From: an uncultured Clostridia bacterium
GTDB lineage: Bacteria; Bacillota; Clostridia; Peptostreptococcales; Anaerovoracaceae
Direction: 5' to 3'
Length of the DNA stretch: 13,559 nucleotides
NCBI GenBank assembly: GCA_937915045.1
Contig: CALDNM010000018.1
Span: 1 to 13,559, forward strand
In this document: piece by piece, positions 7,750 to 13,559 of the stretch
Layout of the letters: every line of letters begins with the position of its first letter
Numbering within the stretch: the first letter of the stretch is position 1
Translations under genes and position numbers: made by a program
Notes under the pieces: generated by a model
What the model saw: the letters and a program-made list of their open reading frames with translations, nothing else
Database searches by the model: none
Told to the model about the DNA's origin: nothing

Positions 7750-8351
7750 TATATGACCTCATACTGGCAAGCGCTTCTCCAAGGAGGAAAGAGATGTTTC
7801 TGGAGCACGGATACCATCCTGCCATCATACCGTCAGACATCGAAGAAACTCTGCCCGTTCCAATGACACCGAGCGAAACTGTGATGTTCCTTTCTTTAAA
7901 AAAAGCTCTCGATGTGAGCGGAAAACTAGAGGAAAAAGGAAGCCTCACTCATCAGCTTATTATCGCTTCCGACACTATAGTTTTCCTTCCCGGCGGATCT
8001 TTAAGTCAGGCCGGCGAAGTCATGGGCAAGCCGAAAGATGAAGATGACGCGTTCAGGATGCTTTCCGCTCTTAGAAATAATACGCATCTTGTGATCTCCG
8101 GGGTATGTCTGATCGATGTTTCCGCAGAGACAAAGATGTGCTTCAGCGACACCACTAAAATCACTTTCGGAGATTATTCCGATGAGGATCTGCGCGCGTA
8201 TCTGAGGACTCCCGAAGCATACGATAAAGCGGGCGCCTACGCGATACAGGGCACATTCGAAAAATATGTGACTTCAATAAACGGGTCCAGACTGAACGTC
8301 ATCGGGTTCCCATGGGAAAAATTCGAAAAGAAAGCGGCGAAATATCTCTGA
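7746..8351 (+). CDS. maf: Maf family nucleotide pyrophosphatase
   Basis: Maf proteins hydrolyse non-canonical or excess nucleoside triphosphates to the monophosphate and pyrophosphate, and were first described as septum-formation inhibitors. The 201-residue length is typical. Visible motifs are the N-terminal phosphate-binding SASPRR (9-14), SDIEE (30-34), ASDT with the catalytic-type Asp D76, GKP (94-96), SGV (118-120), DKAGAYAIQG (160-169) and NVIGFP (184-189). The Gln in AYAIQG matches the YhdE-type (dTTP/UTP) subgroup rather than the YceF-type with Glu; this substrate guess rests on remembered motifs. The ATG overlaps the stop of the penicillin-binding protein gene as ATGA (7746-7749), so translation is probably coupled. 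It is the last gene of its unit; a terminator follows 35 bases after the stop. Confidence 0.93.
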   Translation: MIYDLILASASPRRKEMFLEHGYHPAIIPSDIEETLPVPMTPSETVMFLSLKKALDVSGKLEEKGSLTHQLIIASDTIVFLPGGSLSQAGEVMGKPKDEDDAFRMLSALRNNTHLVISGVCLIDVSAETKMCFSDTTKITFGDYSDEDLRAYLRTPEAYDKAGAYAIQGTFEKYVTSINGSRLNVIGFPWEKFEKKAAKYL

Positions 8352-8382
8352 TATTCTCACCATTACCGCAAAAAACTATACG

Positions 8383-8419
8383 AAAAATCGCGCCGGATAC
8401 GCACCGGCGCGATCTTATT
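8383..8419. terminator. Bidirectional Rho-independent terminator between maf and the GGGtGRT gene
   Basis: ATCGCGCCGG (8387-8396) pairs perfectly with CCGGCGCGAT (8404-8413) around a seven-base loop. On the minus strand the stem is followed by a T run (complement of the A run 8383-8387), giving a strong terminator for the prmA-to-GGGtGRT unit. On the plus strand it is followed by CTTATTATTT, a weaker but usable terminator for the penicillin-binding protein-maf unit. Confidence 0.88.
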
Positions 8420-8429
8420 ATTTCTGTTG

Positions 8430-9431
8430 TTATTTCATCGCTTCTTCTATAGCTACGGCTACAGCTACGGTCGCTCCGACCATCGGGTTGTTGCCCATGC
8501 CGATAAGACCCATCATCTCCACGTGGGCGGGGACGGAGGAGGAACCGGCAAACTGGGCGTCGCCGTGCATCCGGCCCATGGAGTCGGTAAGGCCGTAGGA
8601 AGCAGGTCCCGCTGCCATGTTGTCCGGATGGAGCGTCCTTCCCGTACCGCCGCCTGAAGCGACTGAGAAGTACTTCTTGCCCTGCTCTATGCACTCTTTC
8701 TTGTAAGTGCCCGCTACAGGATGCTGGAACCTCGTAGGGTTCGTCGAGTTGCCTGTGATCGAGACATCTACACCTTCGTGATGCATGATAGCGACGCCCT
8801 CACGGACATCGTCAGCTCCGTAGCAATGTACTTTCGCCCTTTCTCCGTCCGAGTAAGGGATCGTCTGTACTATAGAAAGTTTGCTTGTCTTGTAGTCGAA
8901 CTTCGTCTGTACATATGTGAACCCATTGATCCTCGAAATGATCTGAGCCGCGTCTTTTCCAAGCCCGTTCAGGATGACACGAAGAGGCTCTTTACGCGCC
9001 TTGTTCGCGTTTTGTACGATCCCTATCGCGCCTTCAGCCGCCGCGAAGCTCTCGTGTCCCGCAAGGAAAGCGAAGCACTTCGTCTCGTCTCTCAGGAGCA
9101 TTGCTCCGAGATTTCCGTGTCCTATACCGACCTTTCTGTCGTCCGCTACAGATCCCGGTATGCAGAACGCCTGCAGACCTATGCCGATCTTTTCCGCGGC
9201 TCCGTCAGCTGTCTTCGCGCCCTCTTTGATCGCTATCGCCGCTCCTGCGGTGTATGCCCAGCAAGCGTTCTCGAACGCTATCGGCTGTACTTCCTTGACT
9301 ATATCGTACGGAGAGAATCCCTTCTCATCGCAGATCTTTTTCGCGTCCTCAAGCCCATTGATCCCGTATTCTTCAAGAACGGAATTCACTTTATCTATAC
9401 GTCTTTCATATCCTTCAAATAATGCTGCCAT
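8430..9431 (-). CDS. GGGtGRT family protein (function unknown)
   Basis: The 333-residue protein carries the motif that names its family, GGGTGRT, at residues 260-266, within SVASGGGTGRTLHPDNMAAG. I recognise it as a member of the GGGtGRT protein family, conserved in anaerobic Bacillota and relatives and without an assigned biochemical role as far as I know. It is soluble, with no signal peptide or membrane segment. Gly-rich stretches (KVGIGHGNLGAML, 100-112; GLIGMGNNPMVGA, 308-320) and several conserved-looking His residues suggest a nucleotide or cofactor pocket, which is inference. Its six Cys (34, 57, 90, 119, 203, 247) form no CxxC motif. It starts 16 bases after the NifU-like scaffold gene with its own strong ribosome binding site (AAGGGGG), and it ends the operon. 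The pairing with the scaffold gene recurs in clostridial genomes from memory, suggesting joint function in Fe-S or redox metabolism. Confidence 0.88.
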   Translation of the reverse strand: MAALFEGYERRIDKVNSVLEEYGINGLEDAKKICDEKGFSPYDIVKEVQPIAFENACWAYTAGAAIAIKEGAKTADGAAEKIGIGLQAFCIPGSVADDRKVGIGHGNLGAMLLRDETKCFAFLAGHESFAAAEGAIGIVQNANKARKEPLRVILNGLGKDAAQIISRINGFTYVQTKFDYKTSKLSIVQTIPYSDGERAKVHCYGADDVREGVAIMHHEGVDVSITGNSTNPTRFQHPVAGTYKKECIEQGKKYFSVASGGGTGRTLHPDNMAAGPASYGLTDSMGRMHGDAQFAGSSSVPAHVEMMGLIGMGNNPMVGATVAVAVAIEEAMK

Positions 9432-9447
9432 GTTTTCCGCCCCCTTT

Positions 9448-10140
9448 CTACTCTTTCCTCGGATCGATCTTTTTTACGCCTTCATCAAAACGCCCGTACG
9501 TGCCGCTCGCGTCTTCAAGAGCTTTCGCCGCGTCCGTTCCGTTTTTTATCGCTTCCATCATCTTTCCGAGATTTACGAATTCATATCCAATAATGTAATT
9601 GTTTTCATCGAGTGCTATCCTCGTGACATATCCTTCAGTCATTTCAAGGTAACGCGCGCCCTTTACTTTTGTACCGTACATCGTGCCGATCATGCTGCGC
9701 AGTCCTTTTCCGAGGTCATCGAGCCCTGCTCCGATCGGAAGACCGCCTTCTGAAAAGGCTGTCTGCGTCCTGCCGTAAACGATCTGCAGGAAGAGTTCCC
9801 TCATAGCTGTATTGATCGCGTCGCATACAAGGTCGGTATTGAGCGCCTCGAGGATAGTTTTGCCCGGGAGGATCTCCGATGCCATAGCAGCTGAATGAGT
9901 CATGCCGCTGCACCCTATCGTCTCAACGAGTGCCTCCTCGATGATGCCTTCTTTGACATTGAGCGTGAGCTTGCACGCTCCCTGCTGCGGAGCGCACCAG
10001 CCTATGCCGTGTGTGAGTCCGCTGATGTCTTTGATTTCCTTTGCCTGCACCCATTTTCCTTCCTCCGGGATAGGAGCCGGGCCGTGATACGCGCCCTTGG
10101 CTACAGGACACATACTTTCAACTTCAGTCGAATAAATCAT
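9448..10140 (-). CDS. NifU/IscU-like iron-sulfur cluster scaffold protein (divergent)
   Basis: This 230-residue protein has a NifU N-terminal/IscU-like core, the fold on which Fe-S clusters are built before transfer. The region APQQGACKLTLNV (50-62) aligns with the IscU segment carrying the first ligand Cys (here C56). ETIGCSGMTHSAAMASEIL (73-91) aligns with the segment carrying the second (C77). Other Cys are C11, C49 and C106. Two canonical features seem missing: the Asp two residues after the first Cys (here Leu), and the later HC(S) motif with the third ligand. The C-terminal part (about 140-230) has no counterpart I know in IscU. It may therefore be a specialised scaffold or a binding partner of the next gene product rather than a general scaffold. 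The start has a long purine-rich ribosome binding site. It lies 24 bases after gatD and 16 before the GGGtGRT gene; no IscS-type desulfurase is in the window. Confidence 0.85.
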   Translation of the reverse strand: MIYSTEVESMCPVAKGAYHGPAPIPEEGKWVQAKEIKDISGLTHGIGWCAPQQGACKLTLNVKEGIIEEALVETIGCSGMTHSAAMASEILPGKTILEALNTDLVCDAINTAMRELFLQIVYGRTQTAFSEGGLPIGAGLDDLGKGLRSMIGTMYGTKVKGARYLEMTEGYVTRIALDENNYIIGYEFVNLGKMMEAIKNGTDAAKALEDASGTYGRFDEGVKKIDPRKE

Positions 10141-10164
10141 TTTCTCTCTTCCTTTTCCTTTCTT

Positions 10165-10938
10165 TTATCTGCTAGGGTCATCTGCGTTAGCTTTGCTGAG
10201 ACGCTTTACCATGTAATCATGCGCGTTCTTTTCGAACGTATCGTCTACAGCCGGAAAATCTTCAAGCGATATGGCATCGCCGTATTTTCGCTTCAGCGCC
10301 GTCTCTATCAGAAGATCGCAGAATTTCGGGTTTTTCGGCAGACACGGTCCATGCGTATAGCATCCGAAGACATTCTTGTAATGGCAGCCTTCCATACCGT
10401 CCTCGCCGTTGTTGCCCGATCCTCTGAGAACTTTCCCTATCGGTGTGCATCCATCTCCCAGGAACGTCTTTCCGCTGTGATTCTCGAATCCGACGATGAC
10501 CTCACCGTCCAGAGGATCACACTCGTACATGTAGTTCCCGATCATCCTCGTTTCAGAACCTTCAGTGTACAGGTCAAGCGCTCCAAGGAAGTCATACTGC
10601 TTCCCGTCCCATGTTTTGTAATATTTTCCGAGTATCTGATATCCTCCGCATATCGCGAGGAACACCTTCTCGTCATCTATCGCTGAAAAGATATCGTCCT
10701 TCTTGTTTTCGTCAGCGTCTTTGAGCAGCACTTCCTGCTCAAAATCCTGTCCGCCTCCGATAAAAAATATATCATAGTCTCCCGCGTTGAGTTTATCTCC
10801 GACCGAGAGCCCGTCGACTTCACATCCTATGCCGCGCCATTTCATCCTGTCCTGAAGACAAATGATATTGCCCGTATCGCCGTAAAGGTTGAGGACATCA
10901 GGATAAAGATGACATACATTCAAACTATATTCACTCAT
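10165..10938 (-). CDS. gatD: Lipid II isoglutaminyl synthase, glutamine amidotransferase subunit GatD
   Basis: GatD releases ammonia from glutamine and feeds it to MurT, which amidates the alpha-carboxyl of D-Glu in the lipid II stem peptide to give D-isoglutamine. It is a class I, CobB/CobQ-like glutaminase of 257 residues, close to the roughly 245-residue staphylococcal protein. The nucleophile is C97 in AICGGYQ (95-101), and the catalytic His is H196 in CYTHGPCLPKNP. The N-terminal HLYPDVLNLYGDTGN (10-24) and IGGGQDFEQE (60-69) are typical. R131 in ETRMIGN corresponds to the Arg reported to bind glutamine in the S. aureus enzyme. The start lies only three bases after the murT stop, and its ribosome binding site (GGGAG) is inside the murT end, so the two subunits should be made by coupled translation. 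Confidence 0.94.
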   Translation of the reverse strand: MSEYSLNVCHLYPDVLNLYGDTGNIICLQDRMKWRGIGCEVDGLSVGDKLNAGDYDIFFIGGGQDFEQEVLLKDADENKKDDIFSAIDDEKVFLAICGGYQILGKYYKTWDGKQYDFLGALDLYTEGSETRMIGNYMYECDPLDGEVIVGFENHSGKTFLGDGCTPIGKVLRGSGNNGEDGMEGCHYKNVFGCYTHGPCLPKNPKFCDLLIETALKRKYGDAISLEDFPAVDDTFEKNAHDYMVKRLSKANADDPSR

Positions 10939-10941
10939 ACA

Positions 10942-12312
10942 TTACTCCCAAAAATTCTTGTATCCGAAACGTTTGCTCACGAGCGCGCGAAGATCCATCA
11001 TCGCTGTATATGTCGGCATGATATACACCGGCATATCCTGCTCTGATATCGCGTCAAGCAGCTTGTCGTAGTCCTTGAAAACTTTTATCTTATCCGGGTC
11101 GATGCCGGCGTATTTGAAACGCATCCCTATCTCGTAAGCGCGGATGCCCGATACACATATGTACTCGAGCTTGTCCGCCATCTCAGCGAGCACCTCGAAG
11201 TCCACATCCCAGATCCATGAAATATCTCTTCCGTCCGCGTAATTGTCATTGAGACATACGGCGAATATCGATTTTTCATTCACGTTCGACAAAAAGTTCA
11301 GCACCTGATTGCATCCCGCCGGATTCTTTATCAGTATCATCCTCGTCTCAGCTTTTCCGATCATGAACTTCTCCATGCGTCCGAAACCGCACTCGAACGA
11401 TGACAGCGCGCTGACCGCCTTCTTCAGATCGAGCCCCAGCGCGTAAGCGACCGTGACCGCGGAAACGCCGTTGTAGATATTGTAACCACCCGGCAAATTT
11501 ATCAGAGCCTTGAACTTCTCGCCCGCCGCGTCTATCTCGATCTCGCTGTGCTCCGCATCGCTCACAATGACCTTCGAAGCCGCCACCTCAGGATCAGGTC
11601 TCGAATAACCGCAGTGCGGACAGTGATATTTCCCGAGATGTCCGTAAGTAATATATTCATATTCATACTCGTACTTGCAGTGTATGCAGTAAGGAGCGTC
11701 CGACTCCTCCTTGACCCTCTTTTTATAGATAGGCTCATTCACTCCGTAAAATATGATCTTGTTATCCACTTCCTCGGCAAGACTCGCCGTAAGCGAGCAG
11801 TCCGCGTTCAGACATACTGTCGCGTGCGGAGAATTCTCTATACCAATCTTGATATTGTTGAGCGTATGAGTCACTTCGCCGTAACGATCGAGCTGATCAC
11901 GAAATACGTTCGTCACAAGAACGAGCTCCGGGTCCACATACTTCCCGACTTTTTTGAATGCCGCCTCATCGCTCTCTATGAGAGCCGCTTCCTTCTTCGG
12001 TTTTCCCGTAGGCGTACAGTTCGCTATGAACTCAGCCGTTATCCCATTCAGAAGATTCGCTCCCGATTTATTCGCGAGAAACGACACGCCGCAGTCAGAT
12101 AATGTCTTCGATATCATCCTCGCCGTCGTCGTCTTTCCGTTTGTACCGGTCACGACCACTGTCCTGACATCCTTCGCGAGATAGCCGAGTATATCCGGAT
12201 ATATCTTCGTCGCGACTCTTCCGGGCATCTGGGTAGCGCCCCTCCCGATGACTCTCAGGAACCATCGAGTGAATTTGCATGCTGTGATAGCTGTAAATGC
12301 TCTTACTTTCAT
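10942..12312 (-). CDS. murT: Lipid II isoglutaminyl synthase, Mur ligase-like subunit MurT
   Basis: MurT is the ATP-dependent subunit that activates the D-Glu carboxylate of lipid II and accepts ammonia from GatD, at the cytoplasmic face of the membrane. The 456-residue length is usual. The Mur ligase P-loop is GTNGKTTT (56-63), and ESDE (113-116) follows. A zinc-ribbon insertion characteristic of MurT has Cys pairs C209/C212 and C231/C234, with an odd Tyr-Glu repeat (YEYEYEY) between them. The C-terminal MurT-specific (DUF1727) domain contains NDNYADGRDISWIWDVDF (355-372), which holds the Asp of the proposed catalytic triad with GatD. No membrane segment is certain, though residues 1-25 are weakly hydrophobic. 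The start has a GAGGAAAA ribosome binding site and lies 16 bases after prmA. gatD follows after three bases. Confidence 0.95.
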   Translation of the reverse strand: MKVRAFTAITACKFTRWFLRVIGRGATQMPGRVATKIYPDILGYLAKDVRTVVVTGTNGKTTTARMISKTLSDCGVSFLANKSGANLLNGITAEFIANCTPTGKPKKEAALIESDEAAFKKVGKYVDPELVLVTNVFRDQLDRYGEVTHTLNNIKIGIENSPHATVCLNADCSLTASLAEEVDNKIIFYGVNEPIYKKRVKEESDAPYCIHCKYEYEYEYITYGHLGKYHCPHCGYSRPDPEVAASKVIVSDAEHSEIEIDAAGEKFKALINLPGGYNIYNGVSAVTVAYALGLDLKKAVSALSSFECGFGRMEKFMIGKAETRMILIKNPAGCNQVLNFLSNVNEKSIFAVCLNDNYADGRDISWIWDVDFEVLAEMADKLEYICVSGIRAYEIGMRFKYAGIDPDKIKVFKDYDKLLDAISEQDMPVYIMPTYTAMMDLRALVSKRFGYKNFWE

Positions 12313-12328
12313 TCTTTTCCTCTATAGC

Positions 12329-13270
12329 TTATGCTTTGCGTGCCAGCAGCGCGCACCATTCTCCTCTGTCAGCGATCTTCTCGACTGTGAGGCCCGCCTG
12401 TTCCATAGCTGCTGTCACCATTTTTTTCTTTTCCGTAAGTATTCCCGACGCAATGAACGCGCCGCCGCCATTCATGTGATCCGCCGCGTGCGGAGCGAAC
12501 CTGACGATAAGTTCTGCCATGAGATTCGCCGCTATGATGTCGGCTTTGAAATCGACTCCCTCAGTGAGGTCGCCCTTCTGTATACTGACGACATCCCCGC
12601 ATCTGTTTTTCTCAACATTTTCGCGTGAAGAGATCACTGCCTGATCATCGATATCTATTCCCAGCACTTCCTCTGCTCCAAGAAAAGCAGCCGCGATGGA
12701 AAGGATCCCCGAGCCGCATCCGACATCGAGCACCTTTTTCCCGGCGCAGCCTTCCTCGTCGAGCATCTCCGCGCACATCGAAGTAGTCGCGTGCCCGCCT
12801 GTGCCGAACGCCATGCCCGGATCCAAATCGATTATTTTGAGCCCCGGTCCGATCTCAGTATCGTCCCACGAAGGTCTGACTACGAGATTATCTGTGAGCC
12901 TGAGAGTCTTGAAAAACTCCTTGTACTTGTTCTTCCAGTCTTCATCATCGACGATCCTCGTCTCGAATGTGACGTCGTCTATAGCTCCCTCAGATGACAT
13001 TTTCGCGAACGCTGCTTTGATTCCAGCAAGCTTTTGCTCTCCTTCCGCGTCATCATCGAGATAGAAAGTCAGTGAACTCCGCTCAGGTCTGCTTTCCAGA
13101 ACTGACGGATCCACGTAATCCCACTCATAGTCCTTTTTATGTTCCATGAGATCGTCGATCATACCGGGATCGTTCACGACCGTTCCGGTGATCCCCTGCG
13201 TTATAAGGATGCCTTCCGCGGATTCAGATCCGCCGGCACCTGTATATATCGTGATTTCTTTATATTTCAT
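12329..13270 (-). CDS. prmA: Ribosomal protein L11 methyltransferase PrmA
   Basis: PrmA uses S-adenosylmethionine to trimethylate ribosomal protein L11 at several amino groups. The 313-residue protein has the N-terminal substrate-recognition domain (about 1-105) and a Rossmann methyltransferase domain. PrmA signatures are DPGMAFGTGGHATT (150-163), the S-adenosylmethionine loop LDVGCGSGILSIAAA (181-195), the acidic GIDIDDQA (204-211), and NLMAELI (249-255), which holds the NLxxxL catalytic-loop motif. The start at 13270 gives the usual N-terminus (MKYKEITIYT). Its ribosome binding site is poor: GGAG lies 13 bases upstream, and the ATG inside that stretch is out of frame. It is the first gene of the five-gene minus-strand unit. 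A clostridial prmA is often near dnaJ or an rsmE-type gene, so leading a MurT/GatD unit is less usual. Confidence 0.95.
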   Translation of the reverse strand: MKYKEITIYTGAGGSESAEGILITQGITGTVVNDPGMIDDLMEHKKDYEWDYVDPSVLESRPERSSLTFYLDDDAEGEQKLAGIKAAFAKMSSEGAIDDVTFETRIVDDEDWKNKYKEFFKTLRLTDNLVVRPSWDDTEIGPGLKIIDLDPGMAFGTGGHATTSMCAEMLDEEGCAGKKVLDVGCGSGILSIAAAFLGAEEVLGIDIDDQAVISSRENVEKNRCGDVVSIQKGDLTEGVDFKADIIAANLMAELIVRFAPHAADHMNGGGAFIASGILTEKKKMVTAAMEQAGLTVEKIADRGEWCALLARKA

Positions 13271-13299
13271 ACTTGGTCAGCATCTCCAATACGGGTCTT

Positions 13300-13328
13300 A
13301 TTATAACATAAATGCCTGAGTCATTACA
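13300..13328 (-). promoter_or_regulatory. Extended -10 promoter for the prmA-murT-gatD-scaffold-GGGtGRT unit
   Basis: On the minus strand a perfect -10 box TATAAT (13300-13305) is directly preceded by TGT, giving an extended -10. A weak -35 (TGTAAT, 13323-13328) lies 17 bases upstream. The start would be near 13293, about 22 bases before the prmA ATG. No other promoter of this quality was seen in the short gaps between the five genes, supporting a single transcript. Confidence 0.7.
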
Positions 13329-13334
13329 CCGCTA

Positions 13335-13376
13335 AAACATAAAATGAGGATGAGCCATAACCATTGGCTCATCCTC
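13335..13376 (-). terminator. Rho-independent terminator of the etfA transcript
   Basis: On the minus strand GAGGATGAGCCA pairs over twelve bases with TGGCTCATCCTC (stem 13346-13357 with 13365-13376) around a seven-base loop, followed by the T-rich stretch ATTTTATGTTTT. It stands about 60 bases after the etfA stop and just upstream of the prmA promoter, insulating the two units. Confidence 0.87.
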
Positions 13377-13397
13377 TAATAGGTTTGCGAGACTTTT

Positions 13398-13430
13398 ATA
13401 AATCCCCTATATCATAATAGGCTGATTTAT
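13398..13430 (-). other. AT-rich hairpin in the etfA 3' untranslated region
   Basis: ATAAATC (13398-13404) pairs with GATTTAT (13424-13430). After a small internal loop, CCTAT (13406-13410) pairs with ATAGG (13417-13421). It begins five bases after the etfA stop. No T run follows on the minus strand, so it is probably not a terminator; it could protect the mRNA end or be incidental. Confidence 0.45.
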
Positions 13431-13435
13431 TGACT

Positions 13436-13559
13436 TTATCTTGTTGTTGCGTCGAACAGATCTTCAGCGTTGTCCCAGTCTGAGATGATCTCAGGGATGA
13501 CCTTGTACAGGTCGCCGATAACAGCGTAGTCCGCGACTTCCATGAGAGGAGCGTCAGAA
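13436..13559 (-). CDS. etfA: Electron transfer flavoprotein subunit alpha, C-terminal end (partial)
   Basis: Only the last 40 codons are in the window; the gene runs off the right edge. The translated end includes DAPLMEVADYAVIGDLYKV followed by IPEII, which matches the conserved EtfA C-terminus (typically D-AP-F-VADYGIVGDL--VVPELI). The alpha subunit pairs with EtfB, binds FAD in its C-terminal domain, and carries electrons from acyl-CoA dehydrogenases or takes part in electron bifurcation in anaerobes. etfB would be expected upstream, beyond the window. The stop is TAA at 13436-13438, and two hairpins follow. The identification rests on a short but distinctive segment. Confidence 0.85.
   Translation of the reverse strand, partial: SDAPLMEVADYAVIGDLYKVIPEIISDWDNAEDLFDATTR

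Noticed and set aside
8721..9753. Two overlapping plus-strand open frames (233 and 259 codons) opposite the GGGtGRT and scaffold genes
   Set aside because: Both are shadows of the strongly coding minus strand; their translations look random, and no promoter or ribosome binding site fits.
9895..10686. Long open frame on the plus strand (263 codons) across the scaffold and gatD genes
   Set aside because: It lies antisense to two well-supported genes, has no ribosome binding site or family resemblance, and is rich in Arg, Ser and Phe as expected from reading these codons backwards.
11548..12102. Plus-strand open frame of 184 codons opposite murT
   Set aside because: It is antisense to the conserved Mur ligase core; its Arg/Ile/Phe-rich translation is typical of a shadow frame.
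13271..13435. Possible riboswitch or small RNA between prmA and etfA
   Set aside because: The structure is fully explained by an etfA terminator and a small AT-rich hairpin; the prmA leader is only about 22 bases, too short for a riboswitch.

Overview
The window reads as chromosomal DNA from an anaerobic Gram-positive bacterium, most likely a member of the Clostridia (Bacillota). The MurT/GatD lipid II amidation pair, a class A penicillin-binding protein with a low-complexity Asn/Gly tail, a comEC-holA unit, an EtfA C-terminus and a GGGtGRT-family protein beside a NifU-like scaffold all fit that. This placement is inferred from gene content and protein style; no rRNA or other phylogenetic marker was examined. 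The gene calls in the middle are ordinary and dense. No tRNA, rRNA, CRISPR array, insertion sequence or phage gene was seen.

Layout. (1) Positions 1-1138 (+): the C-terminal two thirds of an NAD(P)-dependent aldehyde dehydrogenase. Its reading frame is closed by a stop at 44-46, next to a cluster of short palindromes, so the gene is broken or the left edge is a rearrangement or assembly junction. (2) 1179-1208: a bidirectional terminator shared with the opposing unit. (3) 4747-1224 (-): comEC then holA, read from a good sigma-A-type promoter at 4781-4809. (4) A 140-base divergent promoter region (4748-4887). (5) 4888-8351 (+): a class A penicillin-binding protein whose stop overlaps the start of maf (ATGA), ended by a bidirectional terminator at 8387-8413. 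(6) 13270-8430 (-): a five-gene unit, prmA - murT - gatD - NifU-like Fe-S scaffold - GGGtGRT protein, with gaps of only 16, 3, 24 and 16 bases, an extended -10 promoter in front of prmA and the terminator at 8387-8413 behind. (7) 13436-13559 (-): the last 40 codons of electron transfer flavoprotein alpha (etfA), followed by two hairpins, the second a Rho-independent terminator.

How the genes fit together. Two units concern the cell wall. The penicillin-binding protein polymerises and crosslinks peptidoglycan, and MurT/GatD amidates the D-Glu of lipid II, which in other Gram-positives is important for efficient crosslinking. The etfA end and the aldehyde dehydrogenase point to fermentative or electron-bifurcating metabolism. 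The least understood part is the final gene pair of the minus-strand operon. It consists of a NifU/IscU-like protein that lacks some canonical cluster ligands, and a GGGtGRT-motif protein of unknown function. Their tight pairing is the best candidate in the window for an undescribed system.
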